From an uncultured Myxococcales bacterium (GTDB lineage: Bacteria; Myxococcota_A; UBA9042): DNA of 50,470 nucleotides. Positions 43,271 through 50,470 of this stretch are shown here, in pieces. The notes under the pieces were generated by a model that saw only the letters and a list, made by a program, of their open reading frames with translations, was not told where the DNA came from and searched no databases. Both the position numbers and the translations under genes were made by a program. The stretch is from NCBI GenBank assembly GCA_903929795.1, contig CAIYWC010000032.1, positions 1 through 50,470 on the forward strand, in the 5' to 3' direction. Each line of letters begins with the position of its first letter. Positions within the stretch are counted from its first letter, which is position 1.

Positions 43271-44602
43271 CTAGGCGATCTTTTGCAGTCGGGCGGCAAA
43301 AAAGCCGTCGACCCCGCCGCGCACCGGCGCGGAGACCAGGTCCCCGTGATCATCCAGCCAGCCCTGCAGCCACTCGCTCTGGCCGGGAAATCGCTGAAAA
43401 TCGGGATTTTGCTGGAGAAATTGCGCAATTTGCAGCGGGCCTTCCTCCTGCGTGAACGAGCACACGGCGTACAGCAGCACGCCACCGGGCCGCAGCCAGG
43501 TCGCGGCGCGCCGCAGCATCCGGGCCTGCAGGTCCGCCATGCGCAAGATGTCGGCCGCCATCCGCCGGTGCCGCAGCTCCGGCCGCCGCCGCAGCGTGCC
43601 GAGCGCGGTGCACGGCGCGTCCAGCAGGATCGCGTCGAAGGCGCCCGGCGCAATGCCGAGATCCTGGGTCGCGTCGCCCGTGATCGTCGCGGCCAGCGGG
43701 TGGCCGATTTGCGCGCACAGCTGCACCGCGTGCAGCAGCTTGTCGCCGTTCTGGTCGATCGCCGTCACCGCCGCGCCCGTGTGCGCCAACCGCGCCGACT
43801 TGACGCCATGGCCCGCGGCGATATCCGCGACCCGACCCGCCGGCTGCGTCTCCAGCCATTGCGCCAGCCAGGCGACCACGGCCGCGCTCGCTGCGTCCTG
43901 GGCCAGCGCCCGGCGTTGGGCAAAGACTTGGGTTTGCAGAAAGCGCCCGTCCGTCACGCGGCCCACGCCGGGCACCTGCGCGCCGTCCAGCGGCTCCACC
44001 GTCACGCCTTCTTGCGCCAGATCCGCCACCATCCGCGCGCGATCGCCGTCCAGCGCATGGACAAAAAGCGGCGCCGGCTGGGACAGAGCCCGCTCCAGCG
44101 CGGCGCCGTCCACGTCCGCGCGTTCCGCCCACGCGTGCACGCGGCGGGTCAACCAGTCCGGCAGGTCGCGGTCATCGGGGCGATCACCGTCCAGCAGCCG
44201 CTGCGCGATAGACCGCAGCACCGCGTGGACAAAGGCGATTTGCTTGTGCGGCAGCAGGCGCTTGGCGGTCTCCACGGTCGCGTGCACGGCCGCGTGCGGC
44301 GGAATCCGCAGGTCGGCTAGCTGGAGCGCGCCGAGCCGCAGGATCGCCAAGGTCGGCTCCTCGAGATCAAACAGCCCTTGCCGGCACGACATTTCCAGCC
44401 AGCGGTCCAGTGGCCGCCGCCGCCGCAACACGCCGTAGACAAGCTCCGTGCACAGGCCGCGATCCGGACCCGCCAGCGCGGGTGTGTCATCCAGCACCTG
44501 CCGCAGCGCCGCTTGGCTGCCTTGGCCATCTTGTTCAATCAGGACAAGCGCTTGCGCTGCCCGCAGCCGCGGATCGGCATGGTTCTTGGGCCGCTCTGAC
44601 AT
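43271..44602 (-). CDS. rsmB: 16S rRNA m5C967 methyltransferase RsmB
   Basis: 443 residues. The N-terminal NusB-like domain (~8-140: LRAAQALVLIEQDGQGSQAA ... FVHAVLRSIAQRL) identifies RsmB. The C-terminal NOL1/NOP2/Sun methylase domain has motif IV DAPCTALGTLRRRPELR and motif VI LLYAVCSFTQEEG, holding the two cysteines for m5C chemistry. The AdoMet loop, normally 'CAAPGGKT', reads DIAAGHGVKSARLA, a clear departure. A 20-base-spaced promoter candidate precedes it. The longer open frame is a shadow. It is followed by dprA and topA. Confidence 0.93.
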   Translation of the reverse strand: MSERPKNHADPRLRAAQALVLIEQDGQGSQAALRQVLDDTPALAGPDRGLCTELVYGVLRRRRPLDRWLEMSCRQGLFDLEEPTLAILRLGALQLADLRIPPHAAVHATVETAKRLLPHKQIAFVHAVLRSIAQRLLDGDRPDDRDLPDWLTRRVHAWAERADVDGAALERALSQPAPLFVHALDGDRARMVADLAQEGVTVEPLDGAQVPGVGRVTDGRFLQTQVFAQRRALAQDAASAAVVAWLAQWLETQPAGRVADIAAGHGVKSARLAHTGAAVTAIDQNGDKLLHAVQLCAQIGHPLAATITGDATQDLGIAPGAFDAILLDAPCTALGTLRRRPELRHRRMAADILRMADLQARMLRRAATWLRPGGVLLYAVCSFTQEEGPLQIAQFLQQNPDFQRFPGQSEWLQGWLDDHGDLVSAPVRGGVDGFFAARLQKIA

Positions 44603-44645
44603 GGTCGGTTTGCCTGCACGTTGCCCCGGAGGCTGGAGCCGACGC

Positions 44646-44674
44646 ATCGTCGGCGGCGCGGCCGATTCCGTCAA
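44646..44674 (-). promoter_or_regulatory. candidate promoter of rsmB-dprA-topA
   Basis: Minus strand: TTGACG (44674-44669, five of six consensus bases), 17-base spacer, GACGAT (44651-44646). The ATG of rsmB is 43 bases downstream. It lies in the 175-base gap after the tandem-HTH gene. Confidence 0.55.
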
Positions 44675-44777
44675 ACTGGGAGGGTCTCGCGGCACCTTCC
44701 GGCGCCGGTGCCGCCTGCGCAGCGCGTCAGCCATCCTGGCGTGCGTTTGACCCGCCCATGACCTGCGTCCGCAGCGT

Positions 44778-45611
44778 TCAGCCCGGCCAAGGTGCTTCGG
44801 ACGCCAGCAGCCCCAAATGCCGCGCGCGCACCAGGACGGCTTCCGGTGATCGCGCCAGCGCCGCCGAAAGCGCCTCCAGCGGCGTCTGGGCCTGCCAACT
44901 GGCACCCACGACGACGTCCTCCGCCCGCGACCACGCCTTGCCGTGGTTCGCCGCCAGCGGCACGCGCTTGCCCACCGGGCGCGGCCGCCACTCTCCGCGC
45001 AGCGCCAAGACGATCGCCAGCTGCCCGCGCGTCGTCTCCCCGCGCGCTTGCGCCCGCCGCAATGTGTGCCAGGGATTTGGGCCGTCCAGCAGCGCGTTGA
45101 CCCGCGCGACTTCGCTGTCTGTCAGCCATGGCGCCGCATCCGGCTGCGGCTGACCGGCGAGAAACTGCGCGATGTGGCCTTGCAGCGTCGACGGATGTAG
45201 CCCGGTTGCCCGCACAAGCGCCGGCAGCGGCCACCGGTCTGCCAGCAGCCGCGCCAGGTCCGGCGTGCCGTCTGTGCCCAACGGCACCGCCGGCAGCGTC
45301 TGGACCGGGTGCAGCGCATTCCAACGCGCCGCGGCTGTCAGGCGAATCGCCCACAGCGGCAACTGCAAGTCCGCGGCCAGTTGCGTCATCGTCGGCGGCT
45401 GGGGCGCCTCGAGCGCCGTGGCAATCTGCGCCGCGAGCGTCGGCTGCACCCATGGGGAAATGTCCTGCCGGCCGGTCCGCCGCAGCCACCGCAGCAGCGC
45501 CGCCGTCACCGCGGTCTCGCTTTTGCCGGTCTGCACCTGCATCGCCGCGAGCGGCAGCCCCTGATCCGCATACTGCGCAATCTTCGTGTCCGTTGCCATC
45601 TGAACCTGCAT
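44778..45611 (-). CDS. protein of tandem helix-turn-helix-like units, unknown function
   Basis: 277 residues starting MQVQMATDTKIAQYADQGLP; the ATG at 45611 has GGGAGG six bases upstream, which excludes the longer frame. No family recognised. At least five stretches look like small helical DNA-binding units: 8-43 (IAQYADQGLPLAAMQVQTGK ... ALLRWLRR), 70-97 (TQLAADLQLPLWAIRLTAAA), 118-152 (LARLLADRWPLPALVRATGL ...), 162-206 and a Myb/SANT-like end 226-268 (AWSRAEDVVVGASWQ ... ALARSPEAVLVRARHLGL). No enzymatic motif, signal or membrane helix. Likely a DNA-binding regulator or structural protein. A perfect 16-base palindrome lies 62 bases upstream and could be its operator (inference). Confidence 0.7.
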   Translation of the reverse strand: MQVQMATDTKIAQYADQGLPLAAMQVQTGKSETAVTAALLRWLRRTGRQDISPWVQPTLAAQIATALEAPQPPTMTQLAADLQLPLWAIRLTAAARWNALHPVQTLPAVPLGTDGTPDLARLLADRWPLPALVRATGLHPSTLQGHIAQFLAGQPQPDAAPWLTDSEVARVNALLDGPNPWHTLRRAQARGETTRGQLAIVLALRGEWRPRPVGKRVPLAANHGKAWSRAEDVVVGASWQAQTPLEALSAALARSPEAVLVRARHLGLLASEAPWPG

Positions 45612-45672
45612 CCCAACCTCCCAGCCGCGGGCGACGTGATGGCCCGACATCAGGTATTCGCGCGTCAGCCGG

Positions 45673-45688
45673 TTTTGCCGCGGCAAAA
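45673..45688. promoter_or_regulatory. perfect 16-bp palindrome, operator-like
   Basis: TTTTGCCGCGGCAAAA, fully symmetric, in the 237-base divergent region between the tandem-HTH gene and the YbhN-type gene. A partial copy GCCGCAAAAAA follows at 45699-45709. It may be a binding site of the HTH protein or of another dimeric regulator; no experimental support. Confidence 0.5.
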
Positions 45689-45743
45689 AGTGTCCGCGCC
45701 GCAAAAAACTCTGCCGCTCGCCCGTCCTGACGCATCGCGGAGG

Positions 45744-45773
45744 TTGGGACGTTGCCGGTGCGTGTGCTAGGCT
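45744..45773 (+). promoter_or_regulatory. candidate promoter of the YbhN-type membrane protein gene
   Basis: TTGGGA (45744-45749), 18-base spacer, TAGGCT (45768-45773) preceded by TG two bases before (extended -10). Start codon 75 bases downstream. Confidence 0.42.
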
Positions 45774-45848
45774 CGCCGTCGCCCCGCGCCAGGACGCGCA
45801 TGCCCCCAGCGGCGGCGGCGATTTTTCCGACACCCAACGCGCGAGACC

Positions 45849-46823
45849 ATGGCCACTTCCACCCGCGATCGCATCCGCCAAATCGTGCCGCTTGTCGGTA
45901 CCGTGCTGCTTTTGGGCTACCTCGGATTCACGACAGACTTCGCCAAGCTGCGCGATAACTTGTCGCAAGCCAATCTGGGGCAATACGCGATCGTTCTGTG
46001 CGTCGGTACGATCGTGGCCTGGCTGTATGACACGGCCTGCGTGACCTGGCTCGTGGCCCAGACCTTGGGCGCTCACGGGAAACCGCTGAAGCTGCGAGAA
46101 CTATTGCCAGTAAAGGCGGCAAGCTACGCGATCAATGCCATCAGCTATCCGTTGGCGACGCTGGCGATCTCCTGGGCTGTTGCGCGGCGCAAGAAAGTGC
46201 CGTTCTTGCAGGCGACCGGCGCGCTGGCGGTGCTCGCGTACCTTGATGTGCTGGCGCTGGGCGGCATGGTGGCGGCGGGGCTGCTGATCTCGCCCGAAGT
46301 CATTGCCAGTCAGGCGGGGCTGCAGCGCCCCGTGCAAATCGCCACGCTGCTCATTCTGGGCGGTGGCGTCGCGGGCATTGCGGTCGTGCAGTCCAAGTGG
46401 TCCTGGCCGATGCTGCAGCGCCTGCAGCGAATCCAGCTGCTTCAGCCCATTGTGCACATCGCGCCGCGCAAGCTGCTCTTGGGCTTTGTCCTGCGCACCG
46501 GCCTGCTGCTGATTTATGCGGCGACGAACTTCATGATTATGCGGTGTTTTGGCATGCAACCGCAGTGGGGTCGGCTGCTGGTGGTCATGCCGTTTCTGAC
46601 GGTGCTGGGCGCGATTCCGTTGTCTGTGAGCGGCCTTGGCACGACGCAGATCCCGATGCGCGCGTTCTACGCACCGTTTGTGACCGACGGACGCCCCGTC
46701 GCGCCAGTCATCGACGCGTTTTCGAGCGCGATGCTGCTGGGTTTTGGCGCGGTGCGGCTCGTCTTGGCGGCGCCGTTCCTGCGCGGGATCTTGGCGGAAC
46801 TGCGCGAGAAGAAGGCCGAATAG
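45849..46823 (+). CDS. YbhN/LPG-synthase-like (UPF0104) membrane protein
   Basis: 324 residues, about eight membrane helices. The N-terminal layout (IVPLVGTVLLLGYLGFTTDF then a polar stretch and IVLCVGTIVAWLYDTACVTW), the central PVKAASYAINAISYPLATLA and the C-terminal GAIPLSVSGLGTTQIPMRAF with the conserved P-x-S-x-x-G-G/L motif fit the flippase-like membrane domain of lysylphosphatidylglycerol synthases and the stand-alone YbhN family. There is no C-terminal aminoacyl-transfer domain, so it is not MprF itself. Members are implicated in lipid or cardiolipin-related transport. The assignment rests on topology and short motifs. It converges with the anti-sigma gene six bases away. Confidence 0.72.
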   Translation: MATSTRDRIRQIVPLVGTVLLLGYLGFTTDFAKLRDNLSQANLGQYAIVLCVGTIVAWLYDTACVTWLVAQTLGAHGKPLKLRELLPVKAASYAINAISYPLATLAISWAVARRKKVPFLQATGALAVLAYLDVLALGGMVAAGLLISPEVIASQAGLQRPVQIATLLILGGGVAGIAVVQSKWSWPMLQRLQRIQLLQPIVHIAPRKLLLGFVLRTGLLLIYAATNFMIMRCFGMQPQWGRLLVVMPFLTVLGAIPLSVSGLGTTQIPMRAFYAPFVTDGRPVAPVIDAFSSAMLLGFGAVRLVLAAPFLRGILAELREKKAE

Positions 46824-46829
46824 CCGCGC

Positions 46830-47903
46830 CTACAACCACGTCGCCTTGGGCACCAGCGGCAGCAGCGCGGACGCGGAAAGTTCGCTGACCAGCGTCAGCA
46901 CCCGGTCGCGCGACACGACGTGCAGCAGGTGCAGCCCGGCGCGCTGGTCGAGCAGCACACCGGAATCGTGGTTGCCGGGCGCCGTCGCCTCGACTTCGGG
47001 ATCATCGACGTCCGCTGCCTTGGCGCGGCTGAACACCGTCAGCGGCGTGCCGTACGCGCGGTAGCTGTAGATCACCACCAGCTGCGGACCGAGCACGGCG
47101 AGGCGCGCGCCCAGCAGCTCCACCCCCGCGCCTTCCGACAGCGGCAGCGGCGGCACCTGCGCAGGCGCACCGTTGACGCCCGGCATCCGCTGCGCCAAGT
47201 AGCGCTGAACCTTGGTCGCCGGTCCGCCCACTTCCGGAGGCAGCTGCGCCGCGTGCACCCGCGCCATCGCGCGCAGGCTGGCATCCGAGCGCACCGCGCC
47301 AAACGGGCTGCTGCCGACCAGCGACGACGGGGCGATCGCGCCGCGCAGCACTTCACCCGGCTCATTGGTATTGGCCGACACGAGCTGCAGGCCGTTGGTC
47401 GGCGCGTTGGCGTGCAGCGGCTGCTGGCGAACCGGGCTGAGTTGCGCGCCCTGCATCGCCAGCAGCGCGTTCTTGTTCAGCAGCAGCGGGCCCTGCACCC
47501 TGACCGGGAGCCGCACCTGCGCCACCGCGGTCGGGATCCGCGCGGGCGTCGCGCTCGCCAGCTGCGGCTGCCGCTGGCTGACCGAGGCCGCGTGCCACTG
47601 CCAAGCCACGACGGCCACCGTCACCGACGCTGCCAGCGCGACCGGCACTGCCAGCGTCGTCACCGAGCGCCGCTGTTGCACGCAGTCCAAGCGCGTCTGC
47701 AGCCGGAGCTTCAGGTCGCCGCACGACGCATCGACCGCGCCCAGCTTGGAGCGCACCATGTCCCGAAACAGCGCGTCGCGCTCGACCGTCTCGCGGCACG
47801 GCAGGCACATCCGCAGGTGTGTCTCGAATTCCCCGCGCTCGCGGCCGTCGAACTCCGCGTCCAGGTACGTGTAGGCGAATTTCTGTACATCCTGACAGTT
47901 CAT
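46830..47903 (-). CDS. zinc-binding (ZAS-type) anti-sigma factor
   Basis: 357 residues. The N-terminal cytoplasmic ZAS domain starts MNCQDVQKFAYTYLDAEFDG and has the H-x3-C-x2-C motif (His29, Cys33, Cys36: HLRMCLPCRE), typical of mycothiol/redox or cell-envelope anti-sigma factors. One membrane helix (~82-101, TLAVPVALAASVTVAVVAWQ) follows, then a ~250-residue extracytoplasmic part rich in Gln/Ala/Pro with a C-terminal beta-rich segment (AGVELLGARLAVLGPQLVVIY), probably a sensing domain. It lies 33 bases after the ECF sigma gene on the same strand, the expected partner. It is likely released on envelope stress by proteolysis. Confidence 0.92.
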   Translation of the reverse strand: MNCQDVQKFAYTYLDAEFDGRERGEFETHLRMCLPCRETVERDALFRDMVRSKLGAVDASCGDLKLRLQTRLDCVQQRRSVTTLAVPVALAASVTVAVVAWQWHAASVSQRQPQLASATPARIPTAVAQVRLPVRVQGPLLLNKNALLAMQGAQLSPVRQQPLHANAPTNGLQLVSANTNEPGEVLRGAIAPSSLVGSSPFGAVRSDASLRAMARVHAAQLPPEVGGPATKVQRYLAQRMPGVNGAPAQVPPLPLSEGAGVELLGARLAVLGPQLVVIYSYRAYGTPLTVFSRAKAADVDDPEVEATAPGNHDSGVLLDQRAGLHLLHVVSRDRVLTLVSELSASALLPLVPKATWL

Positions 47904-47936
47904 CGCGCGCCCCTCAATCCCCCAAAACCTACTGAA

Positions 47937-48578
47937 CTAAACGGCTTTTTTGGCCCGCATCCGGAACGCGTCCAGATCCGCCACACCTTCGTCTTCCAGC
48001 GGCTTGGTCACGATCCCTTCCTGAATCGCATGGGTCAGCAGGCGTTTTTGCATCGCCTTGCGCGCCCGGAACAGCCGGCTCATGACCGTCCCGACCGGAC
48101 AATCGACGACTTCGGCGATCTCCTTGTAGGAAAAGTCATGCAAATCAGCCAGCAGCAGTACCGTGCGGAATTCCGGTGGCAGCGCGTCCAGCGCATCGGT
48201 CACGTGCTTGGACACCACGCCGTCCAGCAGCTGCATGTCGATCGGCCGGTAGATGCCGCGATCCTGCGCGCTTTCCGCCATGGCGAGCTCGAGCTCGGGC
48301 ATCTCGGAATCGATCGGGTTGTGGCGCTTGCGGCTGCGGCGCAGGTTGAAAAACGTGTTGGTCAGGATCCGGAACAGCCAGGCGCGGCAATTGGTGCCGG
48401 TCTGGTAGGACGCGAAGTTGCTGAGCGCCTTGATGTAGGTTTCCTGAACCAAATCATCGGCATCCGACGCGTCCCGGCACAGGTGCAGCGCGTACGCGTG
48501 CAAGGCCTCCAGGTGCGGCAGGGCTTCGCGCTCAAAGGCGTCGCGCTGGCGTTTCTGGCTTGAAAACAGGCTGATCAT
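47937..48578 (-). CDS. ECF (sigma-E group) RNA polymerase sigma factor
   Basis: 213 residues. Region 2 (~20-90: ALHAYALHLCRDASDADDLV, QETYIKALSNF, NCRAWLFRILTNTFFNLRR) and region 4 (~135-195: LDALPPEFRTVLLLADLHDF, SYKEIAEVVDCPVGTVMSRL, FRARKAMQKRLL) are complete, with no region 1 or 3, as in ECF factors. A short basic C-terminal extension is present. The ATG has GGGAGGA five bases upstream. A possible promoter (TGGACC, 18 bases, TAGAAT ending at 48657, minus strand) lies about 80 bases upstream. It is paired with the adjacent anti-sigma gene. Confidence 0.95.
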   Translation of the reverse strand: MISLFSSQKRQRDAFEREALPHLEALHAYALHLCRDASDADDLVQETYIKALSNFASYQTGTNCRAWLFRILTNTFFNLRRSRKRHNPIDSEMPELELAMAESAQDRGIYRPIDMQLLDGVVSKHVTDALDALPPEFRTVLLLADLHDFSYKEIAEVVDCPVGTVMSRLFRARKAMQKRLLTHAIQEGIVTKPLEDEGVADLDAFRMRAKKAV

Positions 48579-48670
48579 GCATTCCTCCCAAGGTCCCGTC
48601 GACCTTGCGCATCAGGCTACGAAGCCCACACCCTGTGTGCAACGCACTGCATGCGAATTCTATTCCGGGC

Positions 48671-48690
48671 AAAAAAGCGCGGTCCACGCG
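48671..48690 (-). terminator. candidate weak terminator after yraN
   Basis: Minus strand: CGCG (48690-48687), 5-base loop, CGCG (48681-48678), C, then six T (48676-48671), starting five bases after the yraN stop. The stem is short (4 bp, extendable through one mismatch to 7), so strength is doubtful. Confidence 0.4.
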
Positions 48691-48694
48691 GCTG

Positions 48695-49054
48695 TCAAAA
48701 GGCCGGCACGTCCAGCCAGCGCGTCGTCTGCGTCCGGCCGTCGATGGCGACCAGGACCACAGCCATCTCGATGCCGTCCAGCTCTTCTTGATCCGCGAAA
48801 TGCTTGGCCATTGAGCGCAGCCGCTTGAGCTGCGCCGGGCCCACGCGCTCGGCTTCCGGCAGCGCGCCAAACCGCGTCTTGACCTCCAGCAGCAGCGCCT
48901 CGCGCTTGCCCGCGCGCGTCCGCATGCACACGACGTCCGCCTCGCCGCCCGCGATCGGCACGTTCGTGCGCCACGGCTGCCAGCCGAGCCGCTCCGCCAG
49001 CTTGAGCGCGATCAGCTCGCCCGCCTGACCGGTCTGCTGGTTGGTCGGCGTCAA
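48695..49054 (-). CDS. yraN: YraN/UPF0102 endonuclease-like protein
   Basis: 119 residues from a TTG start overlapping the rnhB stop (TTGA), with AGAGG nine bases upstream; this gives the standard ~120-residue length. The UPF0102 core is clear: [18 protein letters not shown] (QxGE-A), GGEADVVCM (acidic E/D pair) and [10 protein letters not shown] (VEVKxR), the PD-(D/E)xK nuclease-like motif set. Catalytic activity is unproven for the family. It is co-translated with rnhB, a common neighbour in other bacteria. Confidence 0.88.
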   Translation of the reverse strand: MTPTNQQTGQAGELIALKLAERLGWQPWRTNVPIAGGEADVVCMRTRAGKREALLLEVKTRFGALPEAERVGPAQLKRLRSMAKHFADQEELDGIEMAVVLVAIDGRTQTTRWLDVPAF

Positions 49055-49755
49055 AACAGCGACCTCTGGGCTTTTTCCGTGGCCAAAAGCGCCGCCACGG
49101 GGGCAAAACTGCGGCGGTGCTCCGGACACGGACCGAGGCGCTGGAGCGCGGCCAGATGCTGCGGCACCGGATAGCCCTTGTGGACAGCAAAACCATAGCC
49201 CGGATAATGGGTTTCCAGCGCGTCCATGTAGGCATCGCGCGCGAGCTTGGCCAGGATGGACGCGGCCGCAATTGCCCGTGAGCGGCTGTCGCCCTTCACC
49301 ACGGTTTTTTGCGGCAGCGCCAGGCCCGGCACCGGCATGTGACCGTCCACCAGCACCAACGCCGGATCGCCAAGACCTTGGGATCGCAGCTGAATGTGCA
49401 CTTGCGCGACCGCCTGGCCCATCGCCCACAGCGACGCGCCGAGGATGTTGCGCGCGTCGATCTGCGCCACGTCGGCAAAAACCACCGCGAACGCCACCGC
49501 TTGGCTCTCGATCAGCGGCCCGAGCGCCAGCCGCTGCGTGTGGCTCAACGCCTTGGAATCATTGAGTCCCGGTAGGACCGCGTCGTCGCGCAGCAGCACC
49601 GCCGCGGTCACGACCGGACCGGCCAGCGGCCCGCGGCCGACCTCGTCGGTGCCCAGCAACGGCCACAGCCCCAGCGCGCGGCAATAATCCTCGACCTCGC
49701 CGCAGCGCGGTTTTGCGGTCAGCGGCAGGTCCAGGGCGTGCGGGCGTGGGCGCAT
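49051..49755 (-). CDS. rnhB: ribonuclease HII
   Basis: 234 residues starting [18 protein letters not shown]; a GTG seven codons upstream is less likely. The catalytic DEDD set is recognisable: [14 protein letters not shown] (Asp-Glu), [10 protein letters not shown] (Asp), and [17 protein letters not shown] (Asp), together with the [13 protein letters not shown] type-2 signature and [11 protein letters not shown]. It cleaves RNA in DNA-RNA hybrids, including single ribonucleotides in DNA. The N-terminal ~35 residues are an extension over the usual start. First of an rnhB-yraN pair divergent from ychF. Confidence 0.96.
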   Translation of the reverse strand: MRPRPHALDLPLTAKPRCGEVEDYCRALGLWPLLGTDEVGRGPLAGPVVTAAVLLRDDAVLPGLNDSKALSHTQRLALGPLIESQAVAFAVVFADVAQIDARNILGASLWAMGQAVAQVHIQLRSQGLGDPALVLVDGHMPVPGLALPQKTVVKGDSRSRAIAAASILAKLARDAYMDALETHYPGYGFAVHKGYPVPQHLAALQRLGPCPEHRRSFAPVAALLATEKAQRSLF

Positions 49756-49781
49756 GGCGGCAGTCTGGCATCGCACGGCGC

Positions 49782-49810
49782 TTGTCGTCCAGCCCGCGCC
49801 GTGTTATCCG
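49782..49810 (+). promoter_or_regulatory. candidate promoter and leader hairpin of ychF
   Basis: TTGTCG (49782-49787), 17-base spacer, TATCCG (49805-49810). In the leader, GCCCG (49817-49821), TTCG loop and CGGGC (49826-49830) form a perfect 5-bp hairpin before the GGAG ribosome site. Confidence 0.42.
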
Positions 49811-49852
49811 CGCCGCGCCCGTTCGCGGGCCAGCACGAAACAGGAGTTCACC

Positions 49853-50470
49853 ATGGGTCTCGCTTGCGGCATCGTCGGTCTGCCAAATGTCGGAAAATCA
49901 ACGCTTTTCAACGCCCTGACCAACGCCGGCGCGCAAGCGGCGAACTATCCGTTCTGCACCATCGACCCGAATGTCGGCGTCGTGCCGGTGCGCGACGCGC
50001 GGTTGGACCGGATCGCCAAGATTGTCGGCACGCCGACGATCATTTACGCGACAATGGAGTTCGTCGACATCGCCGGCTTGGTCAAAGGCGCGTCCAAGGG
50101 CGAAGGCCTGGGCAACAAATTCCTCGCCAACATCCGCGAAACCGACGCGATCTGCCACGTGCTGCGCTGTTTTGAGGACGGCGACGTGGTGCACGTCGAG
50201 GGCAGCGTCAATCCGGTGCGGGACGCGGAAATCATCAACACGGAGCTGGCTCTGGCGGACCTGGACGCGGTTGAACGGCGGCTAAAAAAGCAGGAGAAGC
50301 TGGCCAAGGGTGGCGACAAGGAGGCGGTGATCGAGGTCGGCGCGCTGGAACGCCTGTACGCGGCGCTGAACCAGGGCAAGGCGGCGCGGACTGTCGAGGT
50401 CAGCAAGGAGGAGGAGCCGCTGGTGCGCGCGCTGCAGCTGATGACGCGCAAGCCGATGCTGTACGTGGCG
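49853..50470 (+). CDS. ychF: redox-regulated ATPase YchF (5' part)
   Basis: The first 206 codons are visible and the frame runs off the window end. The start [20 protein letters not shown] has GGAG close upstream and holds the P-loop GLPNVGKST. Switch regions follow: [36 protein letters not shown] (DxxG with the YchF-specific hydrophobic variant) and [22 protein letters not shown]. It is an Obg/TRAFAC-class P-loop protein that prefers ATP, binds ribosomes and responds to oxidative stress. The coiled-coil region begins within the window ([20 protein letters not shown]); the TGS domain lies beyond. Confidence 0.97.
   Translation, partial: MGLACGIVGLPNVGKSTLFNALTNAGAQAANYPFCTIDPNVGVVPVRDARLDRIAKIVGTPTIIYATMEFVDIAGLVKGASKGEGLGNKFLANIRETDAICHVLRCFEDGDVVHVEGSVNPVRDAEIINTELALADLDAVERRLKKQEKLAKGGDKEAVIEVGALERLYAALNQGKAARTVEVSKEEEPLVRALQLMTRKPMLYVA

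Noticed and set aside
46920..48563. 547-residue plus-strand open frame
   Set aside because: Antisense to the sigma/anti-sigma pair; no motif.

Overview
The window is gapless, GC-rich bacterial chromosome (about 65-70% GC by eye), densely coded, with no transposase, integrase, CRISPR array or phage gene. Several features point to a Myxococcota or other deltaproteobacterial-type genome: MopE-like Cys/Asp repeats, a secreted protein ending in a fibrinogen-like domain, a Ser/Thr kinase with a long TPR tail, a FecR-like/AgmX-type lipoprotein, a CHASE2 adenylate cyclase, and an NtrC-type regulator beside a DUF1844 gene. This placement is inference; there is no rRNA gene to confirm it.

Layout. 1-2.1 kb (+): end of a MopE-repeat protein, an RluA-family pseudouridine synthase and a solitary nuoB. 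2.1-11.5 kb (-): six genes in a row, namely a kinase, a CHASE2 cyclase, an AgmX-type lipoprotein, deoB, a small unknown and a TrmH-family methylase, probably read from a promoter near 11.5 kb. 11.6-14.2 kb (-): fibrinogen-like secreted protein and TerC. 14.3-23.3 kb (+): a tightly overlapping trio (ketopantoate-reductase-like, XdhC, and a fusion of a DUF309-like domain with a MocA-like nucleotidyltransferase), then a GNAT enzyme, a lipoprotein, a TMTC-like membrane glycosyltransferase and alaS. 23.4-30.3 kb (-): tRNA-His, -Arg, -Lys and -Leu, then tig, clpP, clpX, arfB, a GlsB/YeaQ protein and an unusual Cys-motif protein. 30.4-32.1 kb: ybaK (+), then rplS and an RNA methylase (-), with a clear terminator between. 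32.2-37.7 kb (-): a compact six-gene block of DUF1844, NtrC-type regulator, Ycf46-type AAA ATPase, gpsA, rimM and trmD. 37.8-39 kb (+): an RpoH-like sigma factor with an acidic insertion, ending inside a perfect 15-bp inverted repeat. 39.1-45.6 kb (-): topA, dprA, rsmB and a protein made of tandem helix-turn-helix-like units. 45.8-46.8 kb (+): YbhN-type membrane protein. 46.8-49.8 kb (-): anti-sigma factor, ECF sigma factor, yraN and rnhB. 49.85 kb to the end (+): ychF, cut by the window edge.

How the genes work together. Translation and RNA maturation dominate: alaS, ybaK, arfB, rplS, rimM, trmD, rsmB, two further 2'-O/SPOUT-type methylases, a pseudouridine synthase and four tRNAs. Protein quality control (tig-clpP-clpX) is linked to the tRNA cluster. 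Regulation is represented by an ECF sigma/anti-sigma pair, an RpoH-like sigma, a sigma-54 activator, a kinase and a cyclase. Four-base stop/start overlaps (ATGA, GTGA, TTGA) are frequent and often set the real start at a non-ATG codon.

No stretch longer than about 300 bases lacks a gene. The largest gap is 29903-30182 between tRNA-His and tRNA-Arg, which holds only short hairpins. The best candidates for something new are the XdhC/DUF309-MocA trio, the Cys-motif protein at 23379-25088, the sigma factor insertion with its terminal palindrome, and the tandem-HTH protein with a nearby palindrome.
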